From: Tannerellaceae bacterium
GTDB lineage: Bacteria > Bacteroidota > Bacteroidia > Bacteroidales > Tannerellaceae
NCBI GenBank assembly: GCA_020860805.1
Contig: JAJBTP010000162.1
Coordinates: 1 to 12,780, forward strand
Direction: 5' to 3'
DNA length: 12,780 bases
Part shown: piece after piece, positions 1-8,915 of the stretch
Layout: every line of letters starts with the position of its first letter
How positions within the stretch are numbered: position 1 is the first letter of the stretch
Program-made: the position numbers and the translations under genes
Notes under the pieces: model-generated
What the model saw: the letters and a program-made list of their open reading frames with translations, nothing else
What the model was told of the DNA's origin: nothing
Database searches by the model: none

Positions 1-53
1 ATACCCTATTAGCCTTAAATAACAGAGTATTAATAAAAAAACAGTTATAATTT

Positions 54-3000
54 ATGAAAAAAATTTGGTACAGGGAATCTATTATCCACAACAAACATCT
101 ATTGCGAATTATGAGAATGACTATCCTCTCCCTTTTTGTTTGTGCGGTAACTGCTTTTGCAGCAGACGAAGTTCATTCGCAAAGTGCAAAAGTTTCTATC
201 CGGGCAAATAATATGACCACTCAGGAGATCATGAAAGAGATTGAAAAGCAGACAGACTTCCTGTTCGTTTTCAATAAGAAAGAAGTGAATCTGGAACGTA
301 CCGTATCCGTAAATGCAACAGAAGCGCCAGTATCCAATATATTAACAGACATCTTTGATAAAACAGATATTTCGTATGCGGTAGTAGGTAATAACATTGT
401 TTTGATGCATAAAGACAATGTACAACAACAGCAAGGCCGGAAAGTCTCCGGAATTGTGTTAGATGAATTTGGGGAACCTATTATTGGAGCCAATGTTATT
501 GAAAAGGGAACCACCAATGGAACCATTACTGATCTTGATGGAAACTTTACCCTCTCTATTTCAGACGGAGCTGTGCTGCAAGTATCTTATATTGGTTATC
601 TGACACGTGAAGTAGCTGTAAATAACCAGACCTCTGTCAATATACAGTTAACAGAAGATACACAAAAACTGGAAGAAGTTGTAGTAGTGGGGTATGGAAC
701 GCAGAAGAAAGTAAATTTAACAGGTGCTATCTCACAGGTATCCGGTGATGTACTCGAAAGCCGTCCGATTACTAATATTAGCCAGGGTTTACAAGGTGTT
801 ATTCCTAACCTGAATGTAGACCTTATATCAGGTGCTCCCGGACAAAAGAGTTCATTTAATATCCGTGGTGAAGGTAGTATTACAGATGGTGCCGGTGCTC
901 CGTTAATATTGGTGGATAATGTTCAGATGGATCCTGACCTGATTAATCCGGAAGATGTGGAATCCATTACCGTATTAAAAGATGCCGCCTCAGCTGCTAT
1001 TTATGGTGCCCGTGCTGCCTTTGGTGTTGTTTTGATTACTACTAAAAAAGGACGTGTAAACCAGAAGCCTCAGATTACTCTATCAGCAAATGGTAATTGG
1101 CAAGGCCCGGCCAAAAAGATTGAAACAATCAATTCCATGGAATTCCTCACCATGAAAGATATTGCTTATCAGAACAGTGGTGGTAGTGGGCATTACTACA
1201 ATGCTGCTGTATATGAATATGCCGAGAAATACATGAAAGGAGAATGGAAAGATCCTGTATTTTTTGATCCGGATATTGACCCCAATAAATACCAGTATGT
1301 AGGTAATACTAACTGGTGGGATGAAATTTACAAAAAGAATAATTTTTCACAACAGTATAATGTGGGTATTAACGGTGGTACCAATAATACAGCTTACTAT
1401 ATGTCAGTTGGTTTTAATCAATCCAATGGTTTATTAAAAGAAGCCGATGAATATTATAAAAGATTTAACATCAACCTGAATCTTTCCACTGATATTACCA
1501 AATGGTTGAATGTGTCCGGAAAAGTATTATATAACCATACAAAAGAAACGCATCCTTCAGGAGGTACTTCTCCTGCGAATGATACAGCATATGCAGGTAT
1601 TAGTGCTTATTCCGGTTATTTAAAAAATGACCTAACTCCTTTAATGCCGGTAAGACATCCGGACGGCAATTTTGCCGGACAGGGAGACTTTACCAATCCG
1701 GTCGCTATCCAGAAAGAAGGAGGTAATTCTTCAACCAAACAAAATGATATCTGGTTGACAGGTGCTTTGAAACTGACTCCTTTTGAGGGATTTATCTTTA
1801 ATATGGATTATACATTTAACTCCTATGGAAAAGGGAATAATACACATGTAAGAAAGTATTATGACTACAGAGCCGTGGAAGGAACAGAGCAATACTATCC
1901 CTGGACAAATCCGAATAGTGTCGTATTATCTACAGATGAAGATTATTATACTTCTTTTAATGCTTTTGCGGAATATACCAAAACATTCAATAAAAATCAT
2001 AATTTTAAAGTAATGGCCGGTTACAATCAGGAGTATATGCATACCAAATATTACTATGTAGGCCGTAAAGACTTGATAGATAACGATAATCCTTCTCTGA
2101 ACCTGGCAAATGGTGAACGTTTATTAGGTGCAGAGGAATCACACTGGTCTGTAAACGGATTCTTCTTCCGTTTGAATTATAATTACAAACAGAAATACCT
2201 GTTAGAAGTAAACGGACGTTATGATGGTTCGTCCAAATTCCCTAAAGATGACCGGTATGCTTTCTTCCCATCTGTTTCTGCAGCCTGGAGAATTTCGGAA
2301 GAAGCATTTTTTAATCCGATGAAAGAATGGTGGAATGATATGAAAGTACGTGCTTCTTATGGTTCTTTAGGTAACCAGGTAATTGGTGAATTAGGAAATT
2401 TTCCTTATCTGCCTAATTATGAAGTGAATTCTGCAAAGAATTATATTTTAGGAGGTGTAACGCCTGTTGCTGTATCACCTTCCGGGTTGGTAAGCGGATC
2501 ATTTACATGGGAAACAGTAAATCAGGTCGATATAGGTTTTGATGCGACTTTTTTAGGAAACCGTTTGTCAACAACATTCGATTGGTATCGCAGAGATACT
2601 AAAGATATGTTGACCACCGGACAGGCTTTACCTGCTGTACTGGGAACAGATGTCCCTAATGAAAATGCTGCTGATTTGAAAACCACCGGGTTTGAAATTT
2701 CTATCGGCTTGATGGACCGCCTTAGTAACGGTCTTAGCTATTTGGCAAGAGGTGTCTTGGCAGACTACCGTTCGGAAATAACCCGTTTTGAAAATCCGAC
2801 AGGTTCTATCTTTGATTCAAATGGAAATAATCAATATTATGTGGGTTATAAAATGAATCAAATCTGGGGATACCGTTCCAACGGATTATTCCAGTCGGAC
2901 GAAGAAGTAGCCAACAGTCCTTCCCAGACAGCTATCTGGGGTGGTAACTGGGGAGCCGGTGATGTAAAATATGTAGACTTAGATGGTAGTGGGTCTATTG

Positions 3001-3533
3001 ATTATGGAAATAATACGCTGGATGATTTAGGTGACCGTACCATTATTGGTAACAGTACCCCTCGCTATACATTCGGTATTACACTGGGAATGGAATATAA
3101 AGGTGTTGATTTTGAAATGTTCTGGCAGGGTGTAGGAAAAAGAGATTATGCTTTTCCAAGCTATGAAGTTCATTTCTGGGGATTTGATGATGAATGGGGA
3201 ACACCTCTTAAAACAGCTCTGGATTATTGGACACCGGAGAACCCTGGTGCTTATTTCGCCCGTCCGGGATGGTCTAACAGTGGAAACAGACAAACTTCTG
3301 ATCGTTATTTACAGAATGCTGCTTATGCCCGTTTGAAAAACCTGACTGTAGGCTATACATTCCCTAAAAAAATGATGCAGAAATTCGGTATCTCTAAATT
3401 AAGAGTCTATGTAGCCGGAGAAAACCTGTTGACTATTACCAATCTAATAAGTTCATTTGATCCTGAGACATTGAGTAACCTGACTTATCCGATTACACGG
3501 AAGTATTCTATAGGCCTTAATTTAACATTATAA
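54..3533 (+). CDS. SusC-like TonB-dependent outer-membrane transporter with STN domain
   Basis: This is a complete 1159-residue SusC/RagA-family importer that would carry a glycan or glycoside through the outer membrane using TonB energy. Seen: an N-terminal signal sequence with a hydrophobic stretch at about residues 23-37 and likely cleavage near S42-Q43; an STN (secretin/TonB N-terminus) domain at about 55-118; a carboxypeptidase-regulatory-like beta domain at about 131-200; a TonB-box-like EEVVVVGYGTQ at 207-217; then the plug and a long beta-barrel. An Asp-rich loop (DLDGSGSID, near residue 975) matches a feature common in SusC proteins. The C-terminus (YSIGLNLTL) is a typical final strand. 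STN domains in this family usually signal to a FecR-like anti-sigma factor, so an ECF sigma/anti-sigma pair probably lies upstream, outside the window. Met20 or Met22 could be alternative starts, but long N-termini are normal in SusC proteins. susD follows after 23 bp. The substrate is unknown. Confidence 0.96.
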   Translation: MKKIWYRESIIHNKHLLRIMRMTILSLFVCAVTAFAADEVHSQSAKVSIRANNMTTQEIMKEIEKQTDFLFVFNKKEVNLERTVSVNATEAPVSNILTDIFDKTDISYAVVGNNIVLMHKDNVQQQQGRKVSGIVLDEFGEPIIGANVIEKGTTNGTITDLDGNFTLSISDGAVLQVSYIGYLTREVAVNNQTSVNIQLTEDTQKLEEVVVVGYGTQKKVNLTGAISQVSGDVLESRPITNISQGLQGVIPNLNVDLISGAPGQKSSFNIRGEGSITDGAGAPLILVDNVQMDPDLINPEDVESITVLKDAASAAIYGARAAFGVVLITTKKGRVNQKPQITLSANGNWQGPAKKIETINSMEFLTMKDIAYQNSGGSGHYYNAAVYEYAEKYMKGEWKDPVFFDPDIDPNKYQYVGNTNWWDEIYKKNNFSQQYNVGINGGTNNTAYYMSVGFNQSNGLLKEADEYYKRFNINLNLSTDITKWLNVSGKVLYNHTKETHPSGGTSPANDTAYAGISAYSGYLKNDLTPLMPVRHPDGNFAGQGDFTNPVAIQKEGGNSSTKQNDIWLTGALKLTPFEGFIFNMDYTFNSYGKGNNTHVRKYYDYRAVEGTEQYYPWTNPNSVVLSTDEDYYTSFNAFAEYTKTFNKNHNFKVMAGYNQEYMHTKYYYVGRKDLIDNDNPSLNLANGERLLGAEESHWSVNGFFFRLNYNYKQKYLLEVNGRYDGSSKFPKDDRYAFFPSVSAAWRISEEAFFNPMKEWWNDMKVRASYGSLGNQVIGELGNFPYLPNYEVNSAKNYILGGVTPVAVSPSGLVSGSFTWETVNQVDIGFDATFLGNRLSTTFDWYRRDTKDMLTTGQALPAVLGTDVPNENAADLKTTGFEISIGLMDRLSNGLSYLARGVLADYRSEITRFENPTGSIFDSNGNNQYYVGYKMNQIWGYRSNGLFQSDEEVANSPSQTAIWGGNWGAGDVKYVDLDGSGSIDYGNNTLDDLGDRTIIGNSTPRYTFGITLGMEYKGVDFEMFWQGVGKRDYAFPSYEVHFWGFDDEWGTPLKTALDYWTPENPGAYFARPGWSNSGNRQTSDRYLQNAAYARLKNLTVGYTFPKKMMQKFGISKLRVYVAGENLLTITNLISSFDPETLSNLTYPITRKYSIGLNLTL

Positions 3534-3556
3534 TTTCATCTTAAATCAAATAGAAT

Positions 3557-5317
3557 ATGAAAATAAAATATTTTACTTTAATAGCAGGATTAGCTGGTTG
3601 GATGTTTTCTTGTGATGTAACAGATATTGCTCCAAAATATGCACTGACCGATGCTTCTTACTGGCATAATGTTTCTGATTTAGAGATTTATGCAAATGAT
3701 TTATATACAACTCTCTCCGAACCAAGTGCTGAATTGGATAATGTAAGTGACAATTTTGTTACGACTAATTATAGTTCATTTTTATTCGATGAATATATAG
3801 GCCCTTCTCTGGCTTCTTCGGATGATTCTTACTGGAAATGGGAAACCATCCGTGCCTGTAACTTTTTCCTGAATCGTTACCAGGCAGTCGTAGGTTCTGA
3901 AAGTGAAATTAATCAATACGTAGGAGAGATACGTTTCTTCCGTGCCCATGATTATTTTACTAAAATTAAACGATATGGGGATGTGCCCTGGTACGAAAAA
4001 GATCTTCAAACTACTGATACCGAAGAATTGTATAAGGCACGTGATTCGAGAGGTTATGTATTAGGAAAAATCATTGAAGATCTGGAGTATGCTATTACCT
4101 GGTTGCCGGAATACGGAAAACAATCTATGGGAAGATTGACAAAAGATGCTGCACGTACCTTGTTGGCACGTATCTATCTGAATGAAGGAACACATCGAAA
4201 ATATCATAATTATTCAGATGAATACACAGCTGAGGATTTATTGAGAAAAGCCGCATCAACAGCTAAAGAAATTATGGATACCGGCAATTATGAAATTGTA
4301 AAAGGAAGTGATGCAGGAGCTTCACAGGATCCGCTTCCCGAATATCCGTTATATTATTGTAACCAGTTTGTGCAGGAAGACCTGACTTCAAACAAAGAAT
4401 GTATTTTACCCCGTATTTATGAGCAGGGTTTAGTATATCATCGTCTGGGACGTTCAGCCAGTGAAAGTGGTAACGGTTTGTCCAAAGATTTTGTTGAGTC
4501 ATTCCTTTGTCTGGACGGAACACCCATCTCTGTAAGTAATTTGTATGATGAAGCAACAAGTGATGAAACCTGGGAAAAAGAGTATCGAAACCGTGACCCA
4601 CGTTTATATCAGATTATTGATAATAAAAGCCGTCCGTATAAAGTGGTAAATGGTGAGCGCCAGTTTAATCCTTATACGAATGTGGATGCCAGTGGATCTG
4701 TAACCGGTTATCCGGCTGTAAAATTTAAATCGGCTGACCCTGCTCAGGAAGAAGCCAATCAATCCACTTATGATTGGTTTATATTCCGCTATGCAGAAGT
4801 ATTATTAATTTATGCAGAAGCAAAAGCAGAATTAGGAGAATGTACACAAGCTGTTTTGGATGAATCCATTAACCTGTTGCGTGACCGTGTTGATATGGTA
4901 CATTTGACTGTAAATCCGGTTGAAGACCCAAACCCTGTAAATTATGGTTATACTATTTCATCCCTTTTATATGAAATCAGACGGGAGCGCCGGATTGAAT
5001 TAATAGCTGAAGGATTCCGTTTTGATGATATCATTCGCTGGAAAGCCGGTAAATTATTTGAGAATCCGAAAACAATGATGGGATTACGTGTTACCGACGA
5101 AGTTAGAAGCATTTATCCTGAAAATACTTTCGGAGGAACTGACGGCCGTCCGACTATTGTTTACAATGGTAAAGAATATCTGTATCCTTATGTAAGTAAG
5201 AGTCTGACAGATGCAGGCCGCCAATGGAGTTCAGATGATAAACGTTACCTGTATCCTATTCCTACAAACGAGTTAACGTTGAATCCAAAACTGGAACAAA
5301 ACGACGGTTGGAAGTAA
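3557..5317 (+). CDS. SusD/RagB-like nutrient-binding surface lipoprotein
   Basis: This 586-residue SusD-family protein is the lid and glycan-binding partner of the preceding SusC. It has a short lipoprotein signal peptide ending in MFSC, with lipidated Cys19. Family hallmarks are visible in order: the N-terminal SYWHN...LEIYANDLY helix; the RFFRAHDYFTKIKRYGDVPW block near residue 125, the start of the TPR-like helices; the C-terminal RRERRIELIAEGFRFDDIIRW block near 472-495; and the terminal YLYPIPTNEL...NP segment near 563. Length is normal for the family. It starts 23 bp after the susC stop and a strong hairpin terminator follows, so the two form a tight operon. SusD proteins sit on the cell surface and bind ligand without catalysis. 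The ligand cannot be predicted from the sequence. Confidence 0.96.
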   Translation: MKIKYFTLIAGLAGWMFSCDVTDIAPKYALTDASYWHNVSDLEIYANDLYTTLSEPSAELDNVSDNFVTTNYSSFLFDEYIGPSLASSDDSYWKWETIRACNFFLNRYQAVVGSESEINQYVGEIRFFRAHDYFTKIKRYGDVPWYEKDLQTTDTEELYKARDSRGYVLGKIIEDLEYAITWLPEYGKQSMGRLTKDAARTLLARIYLNEGTHRKYHNYSDEYTAEDLLRKAASTAKEIMDTGNYEIVKGSDAGASQDPLPEYPLYYCNQFVQEDLTSNKECILPRIYEQGLVYHRLGRSASESGNGLSKDFVESFLCLDGTPISVSNLYDEATSDETWEKEYRNRDPRLYQIIDNKSRPYKVVNGERQFNPYTNVDASGSVTGYPAVKFKSADPAQEEANQSTYDWFIFRYAEVLLIYAEAKAELGECTQAVLDESINLLRDRVDMVHLTVNPVEDPNPVNYGYTISSLLYEIRRERRIELIAEGFRFDDIIRWKAGKLFENPKTMMGLRVTDEVRSIYPENTFGGTDGRPTIVYNGKEYLYPYVSKSLTDAGRQWSSDDKRYLYPIPTNELTLNPKLEQNDGWK

Positions 5318-5341
5318 AATACGTGTATTATACTGTATTGT

Positions 5342-5388
5342 AAAGCTCACAGAAAATCAATAAAGATAGCCTGTGAGCTTTCTTTTTT
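5342..5388 (+). terminator. Rho-independent terminator of the susC-susD operon
   Basis: A perfect 11-bp stem (aaagctcacag at 5342-5352 pairing with ctgtgagcttt at 5371-5381) has an 18-nt loop and is followed by a T-rich tail (tcttttttat). It begins 24 bp after the susD stop. The A-rich 5' flank gives only a weak T-tract on the minus strand, so it chiefly serves the plus strand. Confidence 0.9.
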
Positions 5389-5396
5389 ATAACAAA

Positions 5397-5436
5397 AGAG
5401 AGAGACAGAATCTTATCAATAATTCTGTCTCTCTCT
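5397..5436. terminator. 15-bp perfect hairpin between convergent operons
   Basis: A perfect inverted repeat: agagagagacagaat at 5397-5411 pairs with 5422-5436 across a 10-nt loop. It lies 34 bp beyond the stop of the minus-strand DUF1080 region and just after the susCD terminator. On the minus strand the stem is followed by tttgttataaaaaa, and on the plus strand by a stretch with ttgttttt, so the T-tract is imperfect either way. The likely role is terminating the oxidoreductase/DUF1080 operon and blocking convergent read-through. Confidence 0.75.
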
Positions 5437-5470
5437 GTATAATTTGTTTTTCGCTTAGAAAATGAGCTGG

Positions 5471-5959
5471 TTATTTCAACTCTTTAATCCGGATATTCCG
5501 GAATTTTACGGGAGAACCATGGTCAAGAAATGCAATATGACCTTTTTTGTTGAATAAACCTGGATGTTCTTTGCCGTCTATCGTCCCGTTTTTAGCGGCC
5601 TCACGAATATTTCCATCCAGAATAACTTCACCATTCAGGGTAATTTTAATATGATCACCATTGGCAATGACTTTCTGGTAATTCCATTCTCCAACAGGTT
5701 TAAGATAACCGCGTTTAGCAGGAATCACTCCATAAACAGAACCATGGTATTGATATTCTTCCAGATCTTTATATACAGGATGTTCGCTATCCAGGATTTG
5801 AAGTTCCATACCCACATACGCAGCATCGCCTTCCATAGGCGTACGTATACCTAAACCATTGTTTGCAGCTGGAGTTAACTGAAACTCAAAACGGAAAATA
5901 AAATTGTCATATTCTTTTTTAGTATAAAGATTTCCTCCGAAACTTTTACTTGGTATCAT
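5471..5959 (-). pseudogene. Second DUF1080 (3-keto-disaccharide hydrolase) domain, cut off by an in-frame TAG
   Basis: The open frame from the first ATG after the upstream stop encodes 162 residues of a DUF1080 (PF06439) domain, with the family pattern GGNLYTKKEYDNFIFRFEF, ...NNGLGIR... and the closing strand KFRNIRIKELK. It starts inside the domain and has no signal peptide. The missing N-terminal strands lie just upstream in the same frame (TGNTVDYTLEDGTIS), directly after the TAG that ends the HEAT-DUF1080 gene. The piece therefore appears to be the C-terminal end of that gene, which would be 1144 residues if the TAG were sense. If translation restarted here, the product would be an incomplete, cytoplasmic domain and probably inactive. 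A gene caller may list it as a separate CDS. The DUF1080 assignment is secure; calling it a remnant is an inference from the shared frame and the alignment of the two domains. Confidence 0.85.
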
Positions 5960-6004
5960 AGATATAGTACCGTCTTCCAGTGTATAATCAACTGTGTTAC
6001 CTGT

Positions 6005-6007
6005 CTA
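6005..6007 (-). other. In-frame amber codon in place of a conserved Trp
   Basis: Read on the minus strand, the frame runs ...F-D-G-T-N-M-H-E, TAG, T-G-N-T-V-D-Y... with no shift. Aligned with the first DUF1080 domain of the same protein (I-F-N-G-K-D-L-T-G-W-K-G), the TAG falls exactly on the Trp. TGG to TAG needs one G-to-A change. The next codon is ACA, so this is not a UAG-CAR-type leaky stop context. Confidence 0.9.
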
Positions 6008-8905
6008 TTCGTGCATGTTAGTACCGTCAAAAAGGATTTGATAACTTTCTTTTTTCTCCTGTTCGGATAGTTGAAATGGTTCAACACGTTCCAGTTCTTT
6101 TACATAGATATTACGGTAATATACTTTACAGCCATGTGCCTGTAATTCCAGTTGTTCCAGGGCTGGTATTGCCTGCTTACGATCCCAGAAGTTTTCCAGA
6201 ATTACATCATCTGTTACCAGTTCACCGTTTAATTTTACAGTAACCCGGTCACCAATCATTTTGATGTAAAATGTATTCCATTCACCCAGTTTATTATCGG
6301 CTACCTTTAGTGGAGTACTTGGATGAACCTGATTATTATATAATCCACCGGAACCTACCTGTGCGCCAACATTTACACGGGAGATATCCCACATTTGAAC
6401 CTGAGGAGTACCACGCAAATAAATACCTCCATCCGGCTCAGGTCCGTCTGCGTCCAGTTTCCAGTCTACATACATTTCAATATCTCCGTATAGTTTCTCT
6501 GTGCAAATATTATCATACCCTGTTCCGTCAAAGACTAAAAGTCCGTTTTCAACTTTCCAGTCTTTACGCATCTGCTCATCAGCTTTTACCTGTGCTTTTG
6601 CCAGCTGCGCAGGCGTCATTTTACTCCGTTTAACAGGATTTTCAACCAATCCTTTCCAACCAGTCAGGTCTTTGCCGTTAAAAATAGAGACAAAATCTTT
6701 TTCATCCGGCATTTCATTAAGATGTTTGCGAATAGCTTCTTTCTGGTAATCTGCATCGGGGTTATTAAGTATGCCGATTACTTTATTTAATAACTCTTTT
6801 ACATTTTCACCCGTATAGTCAGGATTATTTAAAGCAATATTCATTACAGCATTTGCTGCAGATTGCTGTACGCCTTGTATATCCAGAAATTCGCCTGCAT
6901 ACAACATTGCCAGATAAGTACCGGTCCGTTCAATTTGTTGCAGGATCGTATTTTTCTGTGCATCTGTTTTTGCAATTTCCATTGCTTCCCGGAGTTTGAT
7001 TAAACGGTTTTCTCCGCTAATAGATGGATTAGAGACCAGCCGGATATAAGTGTTTAAAGCTTGTTCCGAATAATTGGAAGAAGTTGCAGCAATGCTAAAG
7101 AGTTCGTCGGCCGCCTCAATGCTTTTGCAGGTTAAAAGGGTCTCGAAAGCAGCCTCTTTTGCTTTTCCTGAGCCCTGGTTAAATCCGTTTACGATAGTAG
7201 TCAATGCTTTATCATCTCCGGTTGATGCCAAAACTACATAATATAGATGTTTATTTCTTTCTCCAGCCTGATTCATCCGGTTATTAATAACAGAAACCTG
7301 TTCGGAAACCGGCAGAGAAGTTATAGCTGCAATAACAGCCTGTTGTAGATGTGCTATGGCTGCTTCATCTGCTGATTCAAGCATACCACAAATAGTTACC
7401 AGATTTTTGTTGGTAACCAAATCCTTCAGTGCATTATAGGAAGCCTCTTTTACTTCGGGTGAGCCGGAACGGATTAATTCCAGTACCGTATTTAATTGTG
7501 GATTTGCTTTCCGGTTGGCTAATATTTCTACAGCTGCAATTTGTCCTTTATCTGTAGCTGTAGGAATGACTTTGGCAACAGCCGGAGATACATTTCCTTT
7601 AAAAGCCAACAGGTATTTTTTTGCTATATCAATAACAGCCGGGTCTGTATTTCCCAGCAAGCCAGTTATAGCCGGAATAGAAGCCTCATTTCCTATACCG
7701 GTTAATGCCCATACAGTAGCTTCTTTTACACGGATGTCATTATTTTTCAGTTGATCGATAAGCACCTGATGGGCTGTCAGATCAAAGCGTAATTCCAGTT
7801 CTTTTAGTATTTTGTTTTTGGCAGGACAGGTGGACTCGCGGGCTATCCAGTTCAGAATATCTGTTTTTACCTCTGTATTGGCTTCCTGCATATGTTTTAG
7901 TAAATCAATATATACCCGTTCATTGGCAAAAGCTGATACATTGTTTAAAACTGCATTCCGGTAGGTCCTATCGTTATCTTTCATGGCAGCTATAACCTGC
8001 TTCATGGCGGCTTCCTGATTGACAGAAATAAGAATGCTAATCGCAGCAATACGTGTATGTGTCTGCCCGGCTTTGGTTGCCTTTTTCAGTAAATCATTAG
8101 CTGCTTTTTCTACTTCTTTCGGTTCTTCTGTACTAATCTGGTTAAGTAAAGCAATATAGGCTTCATTAGCACCTGTACTTTCCATTTTGTAACCTGCTTT
8201 ATCTGCGGCATCAGCCAGCTTTTTAAGAGATGCTTTAGAACCGTTATGTCCTAATGTATATAGAACTACTTTACGGGTGTTTATGTCTGTATCATCAGTC
8301 AGTTTCAATAATATTCCTTCTGTCATAGCATCCAGTGACATGCCTGATTCTCCGATAGCCAAAATAATATCATTACGGGATGCTCCGGTTTCCAATCCTT
8401 TTTTTAATGCCTCTTCTGCCTTTGGAGTACCAATGGCGGCCAATGCACGGGCTGCAGGTCCACATAATTCGGGATTTGCCAGTAGCTCCGCTAAAACCGG
8501 CACACTTGTATCTTTACCTACCGTTTGTATCTGACGGATGATAAAAGCATTGATTTCCCTATCATATTTGGTATTTAAGGCTTTAAGATAGGCTTTTTCA
8601 ACTATTTGTCTGTTTAATTCCTGCCCATCTGCCATGACAAAGTTTGACAAACCGCTTAATGCATACTCCACAGAAGCATTACTCGCTTTTCCCGGAGGAT
8701 TTAATTTCCCGGTTAATAGTAAAATACCTTCTTCGCCACAGTCGGCCAGTTCTTTTATTAATTGGTTATATTGTACTTGGGTTTCGGCCGGAAGTTGTGC
8801 TAAAACGTCGGTTACAGTCGTCTGTATAGTCCGGTTAGCCGGAGTCTGAGCAAAAAGACCTATGCAAAATAGGAATGAGATAAGGGATAAATATATCTTT
8901 TTCAT
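6005..8905 (-). CDS. Exported HEAT-repeat protein with DUF1080 domain (probably truncated)
   Basis: A 966-residue exported protein. I chose the ATG at 8905 because it gives a classic signal peptide (MKKIYLSLISFLFCIGLFAQ, cleavage near A19-Q20). The earlier in-frame ATG at 8950 would overlap the upstream gene by 35 bp and bury the signal. Residues from about 25 to 730 are a long series of HEAT/Armadillo-like helical pairs, for example around VKEATVWALTGIGNEASIPAI. Residues from about 737 to 938 are a DUF1080 (PF06439) domain, beginning FVSIFNGKDLTGWKG and including GGIYLRGTPQVQMWD. After a short linker a second DUF1080 domain begins (ILFDGTNMHE) and is cut by TAG. PF06439 members cleave 3-keto-glycosides; the HEAT part may be a scaffold (inference). 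It lies 10 bp downstream of the oxidoreductase gene, so the two are cotranscribed. The first DUF1080 domain is intact, so the product could still be active. Confidence 0.88.
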   Translation of the reverse strand: MKKIYLSLISFLFCIGLFAQTPANRTIQTTVTDVLAQLPAETQVQYNQLIKELADCGEEGILLLTGKLNPPGKASNASVEYALSGLSNFVMADGQELNRQIVEKAYLKALNTKYDREINAFIIRQIQTVGKDTSVPVLAELLANPELCGPAARALAAIGTPKAEEALKKGLETGASRNDIILAIGESGMSLDAMTEGILLKLTDDTDINTRKVVLYTLGHNGSKASLKKLADAADKAGYKMESTGANEAYIALLNQISTEEPKEVEKAANDLLKKATKAGQTHTRIAAISILISVNQEAAMKQVIAAMKDNDRTYRNAVLNNVSAFANERVYIDLLKHMQEANTEVKTDILNWIARESTCPAKNKILKELELRFDLTAHQVLIDQLKNNDIRVKEATVWALTGIGNEASIPAITGLLGNTDPAVIDIAKKYLLAFKGNVSPAVAKVIPTATDKGQIAAVEILANRKANPQLNTVLELIRSGSPEVKEASYNALKDLVTNKNLVTICGMLESADEAAIAHLQQAVIAAITSLPVSEQVSVINNRMNQAGERNKHLYYVVLASTGDDKALTTIVNGFNQGSGKAKEAAFETLLTCKSIEAADELFSIAATSSNYSEQALNTYIRLVSNPSISGENRLIKLREAMEIAKTDAQKNTILQQIERTGTYLAMLYAGEFLDIQGVQQSAANAVMNIALNNPDYTGENVKELLNKVIGILNNPDADYQKEAIRKHLNEMPDEKDFVSIFNGKDLTGWKGLVENPVKRSKMTPAQLAKAQVKADEQMRKDWKVENGLLVFDGTGYDNICTEKLYGDIEMYVDWKLDADGPEPDGGIYLRGTPQVQMWDISRVNVGAQVGSGGLYNNQVHPSTPLKVADNKLGEWNTFYIKMIGDRVTVKLNGELVTDDVILENFWDRKQAIPALEQLELQAHGCKVYYRNIYVKELERVEPFQLSEQEKKESYQILFDGTNMHE

Positions 8906-8915
8906 ATGTATTCTA

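Noticed and set aside
5471..5959. A normal stand-alone DUF1080 gene
   Set aside because: The first ATG lies inside the domain, no signal peptide is present, and the missing N-terminal strands are encoded in the same frame directly after the TAG.
6005..6007. TAG read as a sense codon (reassigned amber or pyrrolysine)
   Set aside because: aroC in the same window ends in TAG right after its expected C-terminus, and the position aligns with Trp, not Gln or Lys. A TGG-to-TAG change is simpler. No pyrrolysine genes are present here.
7515..8849. Plus-strand open frames opposite the HEAT region
   Set aside because: They lie antisense to a well-supported gene, resemble no known protein and have no start context. 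They are by-products of the codon usage of the real gene.
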